A DNA stretch of 6,492 nt from an uncultured bacterium (GTDB lineage: Bacteria; Patescibacteriota; Gracilibacteria; Absconditabacterales; Absconditicoccaceae), in the NCBI GenBank assembly GCA_903943625.1, contig CAJAPL010000202.1:1-6492 (forward strand), read 5' to 3'. Below, one piece after another: positions 1 to 4,940 of the stretch. Within the stretch, counting starts at the first letter, position 1, and the number at the start of each line of letters is the position of its first letter. Below the pieces are notes generated by a model that did no database searches, was not told the origin of the DNA, and worked only from the letters and a program-made list of their open reading frames with translations. The position numbers and the translations under genes are program-made.

Positions 1-347
1 AAATTGTTTTACAAATTTCAAAAACAGACTCTCTTTGTGGACAGATTTCAAAATGTTTTTTCAGTAAACTTTTTGTCTTTGTATTACCTCAGCACTAGTC
101 AATCAATCTTTTGTGGTGTTTAGAGAATCTAAACTTTGCTGGACCGTAAGCTGATAAAACGACATTTTTTCCATAATAAATAACTAAGGTCATTCTGAGT
201 AAAACGAAGAGTCTAGGTATATAACTAATATTTTAAAACCTGGATGTTTCGCCCCTCTCAACATGACGAATAAAATACATTTCAATTATATTCAGTATTT
301 TTTATAAGTCAAAATTTATGGATAAAAAGAGTTTTTTCCATAACGAG
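1..347. other. Gene-free stretch at left edge
   Basis: I see no credible coding region on either strand here: the stretch is AT-rich, dense in stop codons and has no start with a Shine-Dalgarno. It holds a decayed inverted repeat (189-267, listed separately) and a small perfect hairpin at 118-134 (7-bp arms GTTTAGA / TCTAAAC, loop GAA). A 12-base string, TTTTTTCCATAA, occurs twice, near 166-177 and 332-343. A possible minus-strand promoter for a gene to the left of the window (TTGACT near 97-102) has no -10 box at normal spacing, so I do not call it. Confidence 0.6.
189..267. repeat. Decayed palindromic intergenic repeat, GTCATTCTGAG type
   Basis: Two 30-bp arms, 189-218 (begins GTCATTCTGAG, ends TAGGT) and 238-267 (begins ACCTGGATG, ends CATGAC), are imperfect inverted copies with 19 of 30 positions matching by hand and about 19 bp between them. 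The arms resemble the widespread GTCATTCTGAG...GAAGAATCT palindromes found between genes in many bacteria (recognition from memory, no search). The internal parts are diverged, so it is probably an old, inactive copy. No coding capacity. It lies beyond the terminator of the leftmost gene. Confidence 0.5.
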
Positions 348-378
348 AGAATGCCGCTTAAAAACAAAGCGGCATTCT
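348..378 (-). terminator. Perfect 12-bp hairpin after the 304-aa secreted protein gene
   Basis: Arms 348-359 (AGAATGCCGCTT) and 367-378 (AAGCGGCATTCT) pair perfectly around a 7-base A-rich loop, 13 bp past the stop codon at 392. There is no immediate U-tract on the minus transcript (it continues CTCGTTATGG), so it could act as a weak terminator or as a 3'-end stabiliser. It does not share the GGUUUY hexaloop of the other four hairpins in the window. Confidence 0.65.
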
Positions 379-391
379 AATGTATCGTGTA

Positions 392-1306
392 TTATAGATG
401 GATGTAGAGATACCCCACAATCCATTGGTGTCCTGGCTGGTAGTCCCAACCAAGGCCGACCAAACCATAAGCACCAAGGTCCTTCAGAAGCCCACACTCA
501 CCCCTGGAAAGAGGATGATCCTTTTCCAGATGAAATCCGAGATCGTTGTAAAACGAAATCCCGTGTTTCTTGTTGATAGTGAGGGTTAAGATATTGGCAG
601 CTACCTGTTCCTTAAGATTAGGGGCAACTTCAACCTGCTTGTAAACAAGCACAGTATAAAGTCTTCCTTTACTTATGGTCAGAGCCGAACCAATCTCTTT
701 TTCTGAATACCAACCCGAGAGTTGTGCTGCCTTGAAGATTACACGTCCTGAATACTCGAGAACGTTGTTTCTTTTAGCAAGCCCAGCTGCAAGTTGAAAG
801 CTTTTGGTTACCTGGTATTCAAGCTTGATGTTCTCACATCCGCCTGGGATTTGGCCTTCAGTCCATGTTTCGAACTGACCAGCTCCAGTAAGCGGATATG
901 GACGTTGCTCAGTTGGTAAAGTCGCCATACGACCAGCAAAAATGGAAAGGTTCTTAAAGGGTTTAACGACGGCGTAAATGCCTTCGAAATGATCCAGTGG
1001 AACCGCAGTATCGCCGGGGTTAATCTGTATACCCCCGAAGGCTTTTACCGATCCCCACTTTGCAAAGTCCCATGAACCGTCACCACCAAGACGAATCCCA
1101 GTGAACCCACCAAATTTACCTGTCTCAGTTTTACATGTAATGCCCGAAAGCATCCCACCGTAAACCCTGATAACTTCTGAACTGTCGGTCACTCTTATGG
1201 TATCCGTACCCTTTACAACATCCTTCTTTACAGGGAAGAAACTAACCTGGGCAAATGTGCCAATTGCGATTGCCATCATAGCAATAATCATTGCGAACTT
1301 TTTCAT
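392..1306 (-). CDS. Secreted, beta-rich hypothetical protein (304 aa)
   Basis: I do not recognise the family. Residues 1-19 form a classical signal peptide (MKK, a hydrophobic run at about 4-16, then GTFA) with likely signal peptidase I cleavage after A19, so the product is exported. The mature part is rich in Gly, aromatic residues and alternating polar/hydrophobic stretches (about 45-125 and 160-304), with few predicted helices. It ends in an aromatic, alternating segment (IVGYLYIHL), as in many beta-sheet or barrel-like proteins. It has three cysteines (58, 157, 271). An unusual loop at about 126-156 is rich in Pro, Gly and Thr. The start at 1306 has no Shine-Dalgarno; the leader is A-rich. 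It is a single-gene unit with its own promoter and upstream palindrome. An outer-membrane barrel is possible but unproven, and a Patescibacteria host would have no outer membrane. Confidence 0.85.
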   Translation of the reverse strand: MKKFAMIIAMMAIAIGTFAQVSFFPVKKDVVKGTDTIRVTDSSEVIRVYGGMLSGITCKTETGKFGGFTGIRLGGDGSWDFAKWGSVKAFGGIQINPGDTAVPLDHFEGIYAVVKPFKNLSIFAGRMATLPTEQRPYPLTGAGQFETWTEGQIPGGCENIKLEYQVTKSFQLAAGLAKRNNVLEYSGRVIFKAAQLSGWYSEKEIGSALTISKGRLYTVLVYKQVEVAPNLKEQVAANILTLTINKKHGISFYNDLGFHLEKDHPLSRGECGLLKDLGAYGLVGLGWDYQPGHQWIVGYLYIHL

Positions 1307-1340
1307 TGTACTTTTATTTGTTTATTTGTCTTTGTTTTTT

Positions 1341-1352
1341 GTCAATATTGAC
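1341..1352. promoter_or_regulatory. Perfect 12-bp palindrome in a 5' leader
   Basis: GTCAATATTGAC is a perfect palindrome about 35 bp upstream of the start of the 304-aa gene and downstream of its predicted transcription start. It contains TTGACA on the minus strand, but no -10 box lies at 16-18 bp (AAACAA instead), so I do not read it as a second promoter. It could be a repressor operator or chance in AT-rich DNA. Confidence 0.25.
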
Positions 1353-1372
1353 TTTGTTTTGTTTTTGTATTT

Positions 1373-1402
1373 AGTATATATGTATTTACTGATAAAAGTC
1401 AA
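1373..1402 (-). promoter_or_regulatory. Sigma70-type promoter of the 304-aa secreted protein gene
   Basis: On the minus strand the -35 box is TTGACT (1397-1402). The -10 is TATATA at 16-bp spacing (1375-1380) or TATACT at 18 bp (1373-1378). A CAAAAACA tract (1360-1367) lies just past the -10 box, as in the other three promoters of the window. Predicted leader about 60 nt. The palindrome at 1424-1441 lies upstream at the same distance as in two other promoters. Confidence 0.65.
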
Positions 1403-1420
1403 TATAACATTACAATATAC

Positions 1421-1441
1421 TGTTGTTGATTATCATCAACA
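1421..1441 (-). promoter_or_regulatory. FNR/CRP-like palindromic operator (copy 1)
   Basis: On the plus strand this reads TGT followed by TGTTGA-N6-TCAACA, a perfect 6-6-6 palindrome at 1424-1441. Its core TTGAT-TATC-ATCAA equals the textbook FNR consensus TTGAT-N4-ATCAA. Exactly 18 bp (1403-1420) separate it from the -35 box; its centre lies near -65 from the predicted start, as expected of a class I activator site. The bases between site and -35 box are unlike those of the other two copies, so conservation of site and spacing points to function. Which regulator binds is inference. Confidence 0.55.
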
Positions 1442-1454
1442 CGCTGATTTTACA

Positions 1455-1560
1455 GTCATTCCGGCGGTATTTTTTGCAGCCCCGTCCTTACGGGATAAAC
1501 CGGAATCTAAAATAAAATAATTCTTGTATCTAGATTCCGGTTGCAAGCTCCGCTAATGAC
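1455..1560. repeat. Degenerate palindromic repeat, GTCATTCCGG / CCGGAATCTA type
   Basis: The element opens with GTCATTCCGG (1455-1464) and closes with CTAATGAC (1553-1560), with inner inverted copies ACCGGAATCTA (1499-1509) and TAGATTCCGGT (1531-1541). A small hairpin CCCGT-CCTT-ACGGG is nested near 1481-1495. This matches the style of the common GTCATTCC-ended intergenic palindromes seen in many genomes (from memory, no search). It carries no gene and lies between the terminator of one unit and the operator of the next, where the two other comparable junctions have only 10 bp. Confidence 0.6.
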
Positions 1561-1605
1561 CCTTTACAGGACAAGCACCGAAATGACAAAAAAAAATTAC
1601 AAAGG

Positions 1606-1633
1606 AAGCTCCGACTGAAACCAGACGGAGCCT
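1606..1633 (-). terminator. Intrinsic terminator, GGUUUC hexaloop (end of unit 4)
   Basis: In the minus transcript an 11-position stem (AGGCUCCGUCU with AGUCGGAGCUU, one U/U mismatch and one G-U pair) closes a GGUUUC loop. It is followed by a U-rich run with nine consecutive U after CCUUUGUAA. It begins 9 bp past the stop at 1643. The loop and stem length are shared with the hairpins at 3338-3365, 4891-4918 and 5466-5493. Confidence 0.8.
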
Positions 1634-1642
1634 CTTAACTTA

Positions 1643-2110
1643 TTAGTACCAATAGGCATCACCTAAAAAGTTTTGCCTGTCGTTATAGACCGTGCCTATA
1701 ACCACAAGTGTTTTGCCTTTTGATATTGTTGAAACATCTTTGAGTAGATTATTGGTATTGGGACGCAAAACATACTGGTAGCAAATCTTATCGTATTGCC
1801 ATTCATCTCCCCCACCCACCGGGTCTATGCAAGAAGGGTCTTTTTTAAAACCTAAGGGATAATTTGTTTTGTTAAGCGCCACCCCAAAAGCTTTTTCAAA
1901 GTTTTCCTTCGATTCCGTCCAAAGGACGATATCCAACCAGCCATAATTTTCTTTCATCTGAGTCTGGCTGATGTAGATTTCTGAAGATTCGGAAGGTGCA
2001 ATATTGCTTTCCGGTGTTTTAGTTTCCCACATCCCGGGTGAGAAATAAATTGAAGCAAATACTATCAATATCATCCCCACCGAAAGCAGACTTAAGTGTT
2101 TTGGTTTCAT
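1643..2110 (-). CDS. Membrane-anchored hypothetical protein (155 aa)
   Basis: Family not recognised. A single hydrophobic segment at residues 7-23 after a basic start (MKPKH) acts as a signal anchor or uncleaved signal; there is no lipobox. The extracytoplasmic part begins with a Ser/Thr/Pro/Glu-rich linker (about 28-45), then a compact domain with two cysteines (C94, C110) that could pair as a disulfide, a Gly-Gly-Gly turn (99-101) and a beta-like stretch KTLVVIGTVY (133-142), ending WY. It is the last gene of a three-gene unit, starting 11 bp after the stop of the preceding gene and lacking a Shine-Dalgarno, so translation probably depends on coupling or an A-rich leader. The unit ends at the hairpin just past this gene. 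Confidence 0.8.
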   Translation of the reverse strand: MKPKHLSLLSVGMILIVFASIYFSPGMWETKTPESNIAPSESSEIYISQTQMKENYGWLDIVLWTESKENFEKAFGVALNKTNYPLGFKKDPSCIDPVGGGDEWQYDKICYQYVLRPNTNNLLKDVSTISKGKTLVVIGTVYNDRQNFLGDAYWY

Positions 2111-2121
2111 CGTATTTGTTT

Positions 2122-2541
2122 TTAATTGTGTTCTTTCCAGATGATTTTTTCATTCCACTTCATGACAATCATTTTGCAGGGGAAATTGTGCCCGATACTG
2201 GCAGTGTCAAGAGTAGCCATAGATATCGAATCTACACGGTCAAAATAAGGCCAGGCCCCACTGCTGTTTTGATCCTCAATAAGATACTTTGACAGTGCGA
2301 CTTCTTCTTTTTGTGATGCGACATAGATTCTTTTGTGAACTGCTGGTTGGCCTTCATGAGTATGGTAGTAAAATGTAAATTCTCTCAGCTCCTTAGCATC
2401 AAGAATTTTTTCCAACTTAACCTGTTCCATTTTCAGCATTATGTACTGGGTAATCATGACCGTTATAGAAACGATTAGATACAGTGTCCCAACTACCAAA
2501 GCCCAGATAAAAGCTTTTTTAAAATTACTGTTAGATTTCAT
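2122..2541 (-). CDS. Single-pass membrane hypothetical protein (139 aa)
   Basis: Family not recognised. Residues 1-10 are polar and basic. A strong membrane helix follows at 11-33, then a short amphipathic helix rich in K, E and L (about 36-54), and an ectodomain with beta-like and charged stretches (55-139) and one cysteine (C122). By the positive-inside rule the N-terminus is cytoplasmic and most of the protein lies outside. A strong Shine-Dalgarno (AAGGAGG, 2551-2557) lies 9 bp from the ATG and overlaps the stop codon of the preceding gene (TAAGGAGG), which fixes the start and suggests coupled translation. It is the middle gene of the three-gene unit from the promoter at 3261-3288. The C-terminal EKIIWKE faintly resembles EKIILWEA near the end of the 175-aa lipoprotein; I give this little weight. 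Confidence 0.82.
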   Translation of the reverse strand: MKSNSNFKKAFIWALVVGTLYLIVSITVMITQYIMLKMEQVKLEKILDAKELREFTFYYHTHEGQPAVHKRIYVASQKEEVALSKYLIEDQNSSGAWPYFDRVDSISMATLDTASIGHNFPCKMIVMKWNEKIIWKEHN

Positions 2542-2555
2542 TTTAAACGCCCTCC

Positions 2556-3206
2556 TTAGTCTGTTAGTTTAATACTGTAGCCGATTACAAACATTGGGAT
2601 GTTCAGATTGTGATTATAAGTCACTTCTCCAAAGAGTTTAGATTTCTTTCCGATAGGGATAGTTCCCTTGTAGGAAATAAACCAGTTCATTTGATCGGTT
2701 TTTAACCATAAGACCGCACCTCCGATACGATGATTCTTAAATAATGTAATCCCCATGCCATCATATGACATGAAGAATTGTGGTTTGTAGCCTGGATTCG
2801 ACAGGATTTTATCCGTAGCAAATGCACAACCGCCCCACAACATAGCATCAAACGCCATAAATTTGAAAACGTTTGCTTTGAAGATGATCATGGGTCCCGT
2901 CCAAGGGGCATTTTTGTATTGGCCTATACTCTGGATAATTGTGAAGTTTTTGCCAATTTTTTTACCAATGTTTACCATGGCGCGGTCATTGTTTGCCTGG
3001 ACAAAGATGACCCACCCATTAGGATTAGAGAAATCTACGCGTGTATCAAAGCCACTCGTTACCGCGCCTTTTCCAGCGGTAATTGTTGCATCAGTCAGAT
3101 TAAAACTGCCTATGTGGATCCCTTTTTTGGTGATTGAATCCTGGGCAAATGTGATTGTTGTAGCTGCACAAATAATCACTGCAATTAAAAATAATTTTGT
3201 TTTCAT
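2556..3206 (-). CDS. Secreted, beta-rich hypothetical protein (216 aa)
   Basis: Family not recognised. The signal peptide (MKTK, hydrophobic 5-18, TFA) is probably cleaved after A21, leaving Q at the mature N-terminus, the same TFA-Q junction as in the 304-aa protein. The mature chain is a series of short alternating hydrophobic stretches separated by Gly/Asn/Lys turns (about 31-216), suggesting an all-beta or barrel-like fold. It has a single cysteine in the mature part (C127), so no internal disulfide. Similarity to the 304-aa protein is limited to the signal peptide and general pattern; remote homology is possible but not shown. It is the first gene of a three-gene unit, 47 bp from the predicted transcript start. 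The start has no Shine-Dalgarno; the leader has repeated AAAAACT units. The upstream FNR-like palindrome may control it. Confidence 0.85.
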   Translation of the reverse strand: MKTKLFLIAVIICAATTITFAQDSITKKGIHIGSFNLTDATITAGKGAVTSGFDTRVDFSNPNGWVIFVQANNDRAMVNIGKKIGKNFTIIQSIGQYKNAPWTGPMIIFKANVFKFMAFDAMLWGGCAFATDKILSNPGYKPQFFMSYDGMGITLFKNHRIGGAVLWLKTDQMNWFISYKGTIPIGKKSKLFGEVTYNHNLNIPMFVIGYSIKLTD

Positions 3207-3260
3207 GATTGTTGGGTTTTTAGTTTTTAGTTTTTAATTTTTTATGTTTTTGTGTTTCAC

Positions 3261-3288
3261 CATATAAACATATTGTTATAAATGTCAA
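3261..3288 (-). promoter_or_regulatory. Sigma70-type promoter of unit 4 (216-aa secreted protein first)
   Basis: Minus strand: perfect -35 TTGACA (3283-3288), 16-bp spacer, -10 TATATG (3261-3266). The CAAAAACA tract at 3245-3252 begins 8 bases past the -10, so the transcript likely begins near 3253-3254 with ACAAAAACA and a leader of about 47 nt. Confidence 0.75.
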
Positions 3289-3306
3289 TACGGTATTTGG
3301 TAAAAG

Positions 3307-3327
3307 TGTTGTTGAACAACTTCAACA
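3307..3327 (-). promoter_or_regulatory. FNR/CRP-like palindromic operator (copy 2)
   Basis: TGT followed by TGTTGA-ACAACT-TCAACA (palindrome 3310-3327), exactly 18 bp upstream of the -35 box. The core TTGAA-CAAC-TTCAA differs from the FNR consensus by one symmetric base in each half. The hairpin of the preceding unit begins 10 bp further on. Confidence 0.55.
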
Positions 3328-3337
3328 TATACGTAAA

Positions 3338-3365
3338 AAGCGCTACCTAAAACCAGATTGCGCCT
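3338..3365 (-). terminator. Intrinsic terminator, GGUUUU hexaloop (end of unit 3)
   Basis: Minus RNA: AGGCGCAAUCU pairs with AGGUAGCGCUU around GGUUUU, with one A/A mismatch and two G-U pairs that exist only in the minus transcript, so the hairpin works in that direction. A run of five U follows the stem. It begins 42 bp past the stop at 3408. Confidence 0.75.
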
Positions 3366-3407
3366 TTTATTTAATCGTGATACCGATTGTATAATGTTTA
3401 CTGTTTA

Positions 3408-3935
3408 TCAGTACTTAACAACCTGCTTTGCTTCCCAAAGGATAATCTTTTCAATCTTCTTGGGACGGAAGTAATTGTCAGGGATAAACTCTATTCTGGC
3501 AACAGGCTCAAATCTATCGTTACTCAGATATACCTTTGCTAGGACATCAAGAGTTGTATGATGGATAAGTTTTGTCGGCCCATCACTTGTAAATTCCGAT
3601 ACTGAGAAGTAGGTGTCATGATATTCATTTTCGTACAGATCCATTTGATCTGAGTGGCCTGTGATGCTATCTTCGCAAGATGAAACATACTGAGTATAAA
3701 AATGGGTGGTTGTTTCAAATTTAACAATCAGACTTTTGTCTTCTGTGTTAAGTTTGACATAGTAAGTGCTATCATCTTTATCCATTGCCAATACAAGATC
3801 ACCTCCCTTCATACTTGTGAGTTGAATCATCTGATGAATCAAGTCTTTGCGAGAAGATTCTTTTTCATGATTCCTGCTACATGCTGATAATATGACAGCC
3901 AAAATACTGATTACTAATGTTAGTTTTGTTCTCAT
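3408..3935 (-). CDS. Lipoprotein, hypothetical (175 aa)
   Basis: A basic start (MRTK), hydrophobic core (5-16) and lipobox L-S-A-C with C19 as the lipidated residue mark a type II signal peptide, so the mature protein is tethered to the outer face of a membrane. The mature part starts with a charged, hydrophilic linker (20-30). It continues with beta-like segments (about 46-75 and 105-175), many Asp/Glu/Thr residues and one further cysteine (C87). No family recognised. It is the last gene of a three-gene unit; its ATG overlaps the stop of the upstream gene by one base (TAATG), so translation is very likely coupled, which fits the missing Shine-Dalgarno. The partner membrane protein upstream may work with it at the surface (inference). 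Confidence 0.85.
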   Translation of the reverse strand: MRTKLTLVISILAVILSACSRNHEKESSRKDLIHQMIQLTSMKGGDLVLAMDKDDSTYYVKLNTEDKSLIVKFETTTHFYTQYVSSCEDSITGHSDQMDLYENEYHDTYFSVSEFTSDGPTKLIHHTTLDVLAKVYLSNDRFEPVARIEFIPDNYFRPKKIEKIILWEAKQVVKY

Positions 3936-4489
3936 TATCTTGTTTTTTTAAGTTTAGTTTTAATTTCTGGGATTAAGTTGCCAACGACAGCAACACATAT
4001 AATCAAAACAATTAATGCTGGTATCCACAACCAGCTACTAGACCTGGGATAGCAGACGATCCACTGCCTTGAAGAATCATATACCACACACTCTGTGCAC
4101 CAAAGAAACTTCCAATCTACATCGTATGTGGCATATTCAAATACTCCACAACTCTGCTTTGATGGGCGAAACGTTATCAAATCATTCTGCTGATCTGCAA
4201 TAGCGAAAGATTTTCTGCATATCATAATAGCATCAGAGCCCCAATAAAGAGAACTATTAAATGATGCACTTACTTTTATGGCGGAAGATATCCCCTGTGT
4301 CTGGTCTGAATAAACCACAAGACCATTAAAGCTTTTTACACTTATCACTACAGGAGCGGGTTCATTGTTGTAATAAGCTAGCGGAAGATAGATATCCAAG
4401 ATTGCTACTACCACAAAGGCGACTACCAAAATAATATAAGGTCGTGCGTTGTGCAGATTTTCTTTTGAAAAATTCAGTTTTGTTTTCAT
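3935..4489 (-). CDS. Two-helix membrane protein with external domain (184 aa), paralog of the 186-aa protein
   Basis: Membrane helices at about 18-40 and 153-174 flank an external domain of about 110 residues; a short basic tail (EIKTKLKKTR) stays in the cytoplasm. The protein is clearly related to the 186-aa protein at 5734-6294: same size and topology, shared SF-N/E-G-x-V (53-58 here), SF-x3-L-x-W (76-83), K-x2-C (111-114) and E-F/I-K-x-K-L-K (175-181). Unlike the paralog it has extra cysteines in the external domain (C91, C131, C134, C146), including a C-x-x-C pair, so disulfides are likely. No known family recognised. Shine-Dalgarno AGGAGA (4497-4502) lies 7 bp before the ATG. It is the middle gene of its unit, 24 bp after the small membrane gene and overlapping the lipoprotein gene start. 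Confidence 0.87.
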   Translation of the reverse strand: MKTKLNFSKENLHNARPYIILVVAFVVVAILDIYLPLAYYNNEPAPVVISVKSFNGLVVYSDQTQGISSAIKVSASFNSSLYWGSDAIMICRKSFAIADQQNDLITFRPSKQSCGVFEYATYDVDWKFLWCTECVVYDSSRQWIVCYPRSSSWLWIPALIVLIICVAVVGNLIPEIKTKLKKTR

Positions 4490-4513
4490 TGATTTGTCTC
4501 CTATTTTTAGTTT

Positions 4514-4762
4514 TTAATTTTTTGTTATTTTAAATGGTTTTATGAGAATACTTATCGGCACAATCGCACAGAGAATTATAAGACTTGCTAAGGGTCGATA
4601 TATAAGTATCTCTCCTATCACCAATATAATTACCAATGAAAGGGAGATATCCAAGACTACTTCCATTGCAAAAGCAAGAATCGAAATAATATTGGATAAG
4701 GATCGATAGCATTTGTTGACAATTAATGTAGCCAGCCTTTTAAGTAATAATAATTTTTTCAT
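4514..4762 (-). CDS. Small membrane protein (82 aa), possible fragment of the two-helix family
   Basis: A basic N-terminal stretch (MKKLLLLKR...NKCYR) is followed by two hydrophobic segments at about 24-50 and 58-75 and a basic tail. No soluble domain. Residues 25-43 (ends LDISLSL) align in frame with residues 19-37 of the downstream 184-aa protein (ends LDIYLPL): about 9 of 19 identical, with matching DNA around GATATCCAAGA on the plus strand, so the gene may be a shortened duplicate of that family's first helix. Chance similarity between hydrophobic segments remains possible. Shine-Dalgarno AAGGAG (4772-4777) lies 9 bp from the ATG. It is the first gene of its unit, about 44 nt from the predicted transcript start. 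Confidence 0.75.
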   Translation of the reverse strand: MKKLLLLKRLATLIVNKCYRSLSNIISILAFAMEVVLDISLSLVIILVIGEILIYRPLASLIILCAIVPISILIKPFKITKN

Positions 4763-4813
4763 ATTAATGATCTCCTTATTTTTAGTTTATATTATTTTGT
4801 TTTTGTGTCTCAT

Positions 4814-4841
4814 CATATAAACATATTATAGTAAATGTCAA
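4814..4841 (-). promoter_or_regulatory. Sigma70-type promoter of unit 3 (82-aa membrane gene first)
   Basis: Minus strand: -35 TTGACA (4836-4841), 16-bp spacer, -10 TATATG (4814-4819); CAAAAACA at 4798-4805 begins 8 bases past the -10. Predicted start near 4806-4807 and leader of about 44 nt. Confidence 0.75.
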
Positions 4842-4859
4842 TACTGTGTCTGATAAAAC

Positions 4860-4880
4860 TGTTGTTGAACTACCTCAACA
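4860..4880 (-). promoter_or_regulatory. FNR/CRP-like palindromic operator (copy 3)
   Basis: TGT followed by TGTTGA-ACTACC-TCAACA (palindrome 4863-4880), 18 bp from the -35 box. The core TTGAA-CTAC-CTCAA is less symmetric inside than in copies 1 and 2, but the six-base outer arms are perfect. Confidence 0.55.
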
Positions 4881-4890
4881 GATAAGCAAA

Positions 4891-4918
4891 AAGCACCATC
4901 CAAAACCGGATAGCGCTT
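4891..4918 (-). terminator. Intrinsic terminator, GGUUUU hexaloop (end of unit 2)
   Basis: Minus RNA: AAGCGCUAUCC pairs with GGAUGGUGCUU over 11 positions without mismatch (two G-U pairs) around GGUUUU, followed by five U. It starts 22 bp past the stop at 4941 and 10 bp before the palindrome of the next unit. Confidence 0.82.
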
Positions 4919-4940
4919 TCTGTTAATTTGTTTGGTGGAT

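Larger units (their letters stand above)
3245..3365 (-). repeat. Intergenic regulatory cassette, copy A
   Basis: These 121 bp align without gaps to 4798-4918, with about 99 of 121 positions identical by hand alignment. The unit holds, in transcription order on the minus strand, the terminator of the preceding operon, a 10-bp gap, the TGTTGA-N6-TCAACA palindrome, 18 bp, the -35 and -10 boxes, and the CAAAAACA start tract. Genes on both sides differ from those around copy B, so the intergenic region was duplicated or kept similar on its own. Confidence 0.8.
4798..4918 (-). repeat. Intergenic regulatory cassette, copy B
   Basis: Gap-free counterpart of 3245-3365, with the same order and spacing of terminator, palindrome, promoter and start tract. 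Differences in the terminator stem keep pairing in the minus RNA (for example C-G to U-G, and repair of the A/A mismatch to G-U), a sign that the hairpin is under selection. Confidence 0.8.

Noticed and set aside
309..497. Minus-strand 62-aa frame over the end of the 304-aa gene
   Set aside because: Crosses the perfect hairpin at 348-378 and has no start signal.
398..589. Plus-strand open frame of 63 aa
   Set aside because: Lies wholly inside the 304-aa gene on the other strand, with no Shine-Dalgarno and no plausible composition.
1348..1377. Possible plus-strand promoter TTGACT...TAGTAT
   Set aside because: Poor -10 at 18 bp and no plus-strand gene downstream.
1421..1441. Reading the three palindromes as extra terminators or a CRISPR array
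   Set aside because: Only three copies, far apart, at fixed distance to promoters; the stems are short and AT-rich with no U-tract, and there are no regular spacers.
1197..1520. Plus-strand open frame of 107 aa, hydrophobic
   Set aside because: Runs across the start, promoter and operator of the 304-aa gene and into a palindromic repeat; its hydrophobic stretch comes from T-rich spacer DNA.
2038..2292. Plus-strand open frame of 84 aa
   Set aside because: Spans the junction of two well-supported minus-strand genes and lacks a ribosome binding site.
2863..3237. Plus-strand open frames over the 216-aa gene (2778-3137 and 2863-3237)
   Set aside because: Antisense shadows of a gene with a clear signal peptide and operon context.
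3539..3727. Minus-strand alternative frame inside the lipoprotein gene
   Set aside because: The lipoprotein frame has a lipobox and coupled start; this frame has neither.
3224..4523. Identical 20-base direct repeat (3224-3243 and 4504-4523) of T-rich sequence
   Set aside because: Low-complexity TTTTTAG/TTTTTAA tract typical of leaders here; I do not treat it as a recombination or attachment site.
4530..4712. Minus-strand alternative frame inside the 82-aa gene
   Set aside because: No ribosome binding site; the 82-aa frame has AAGGAG at 9 bp.
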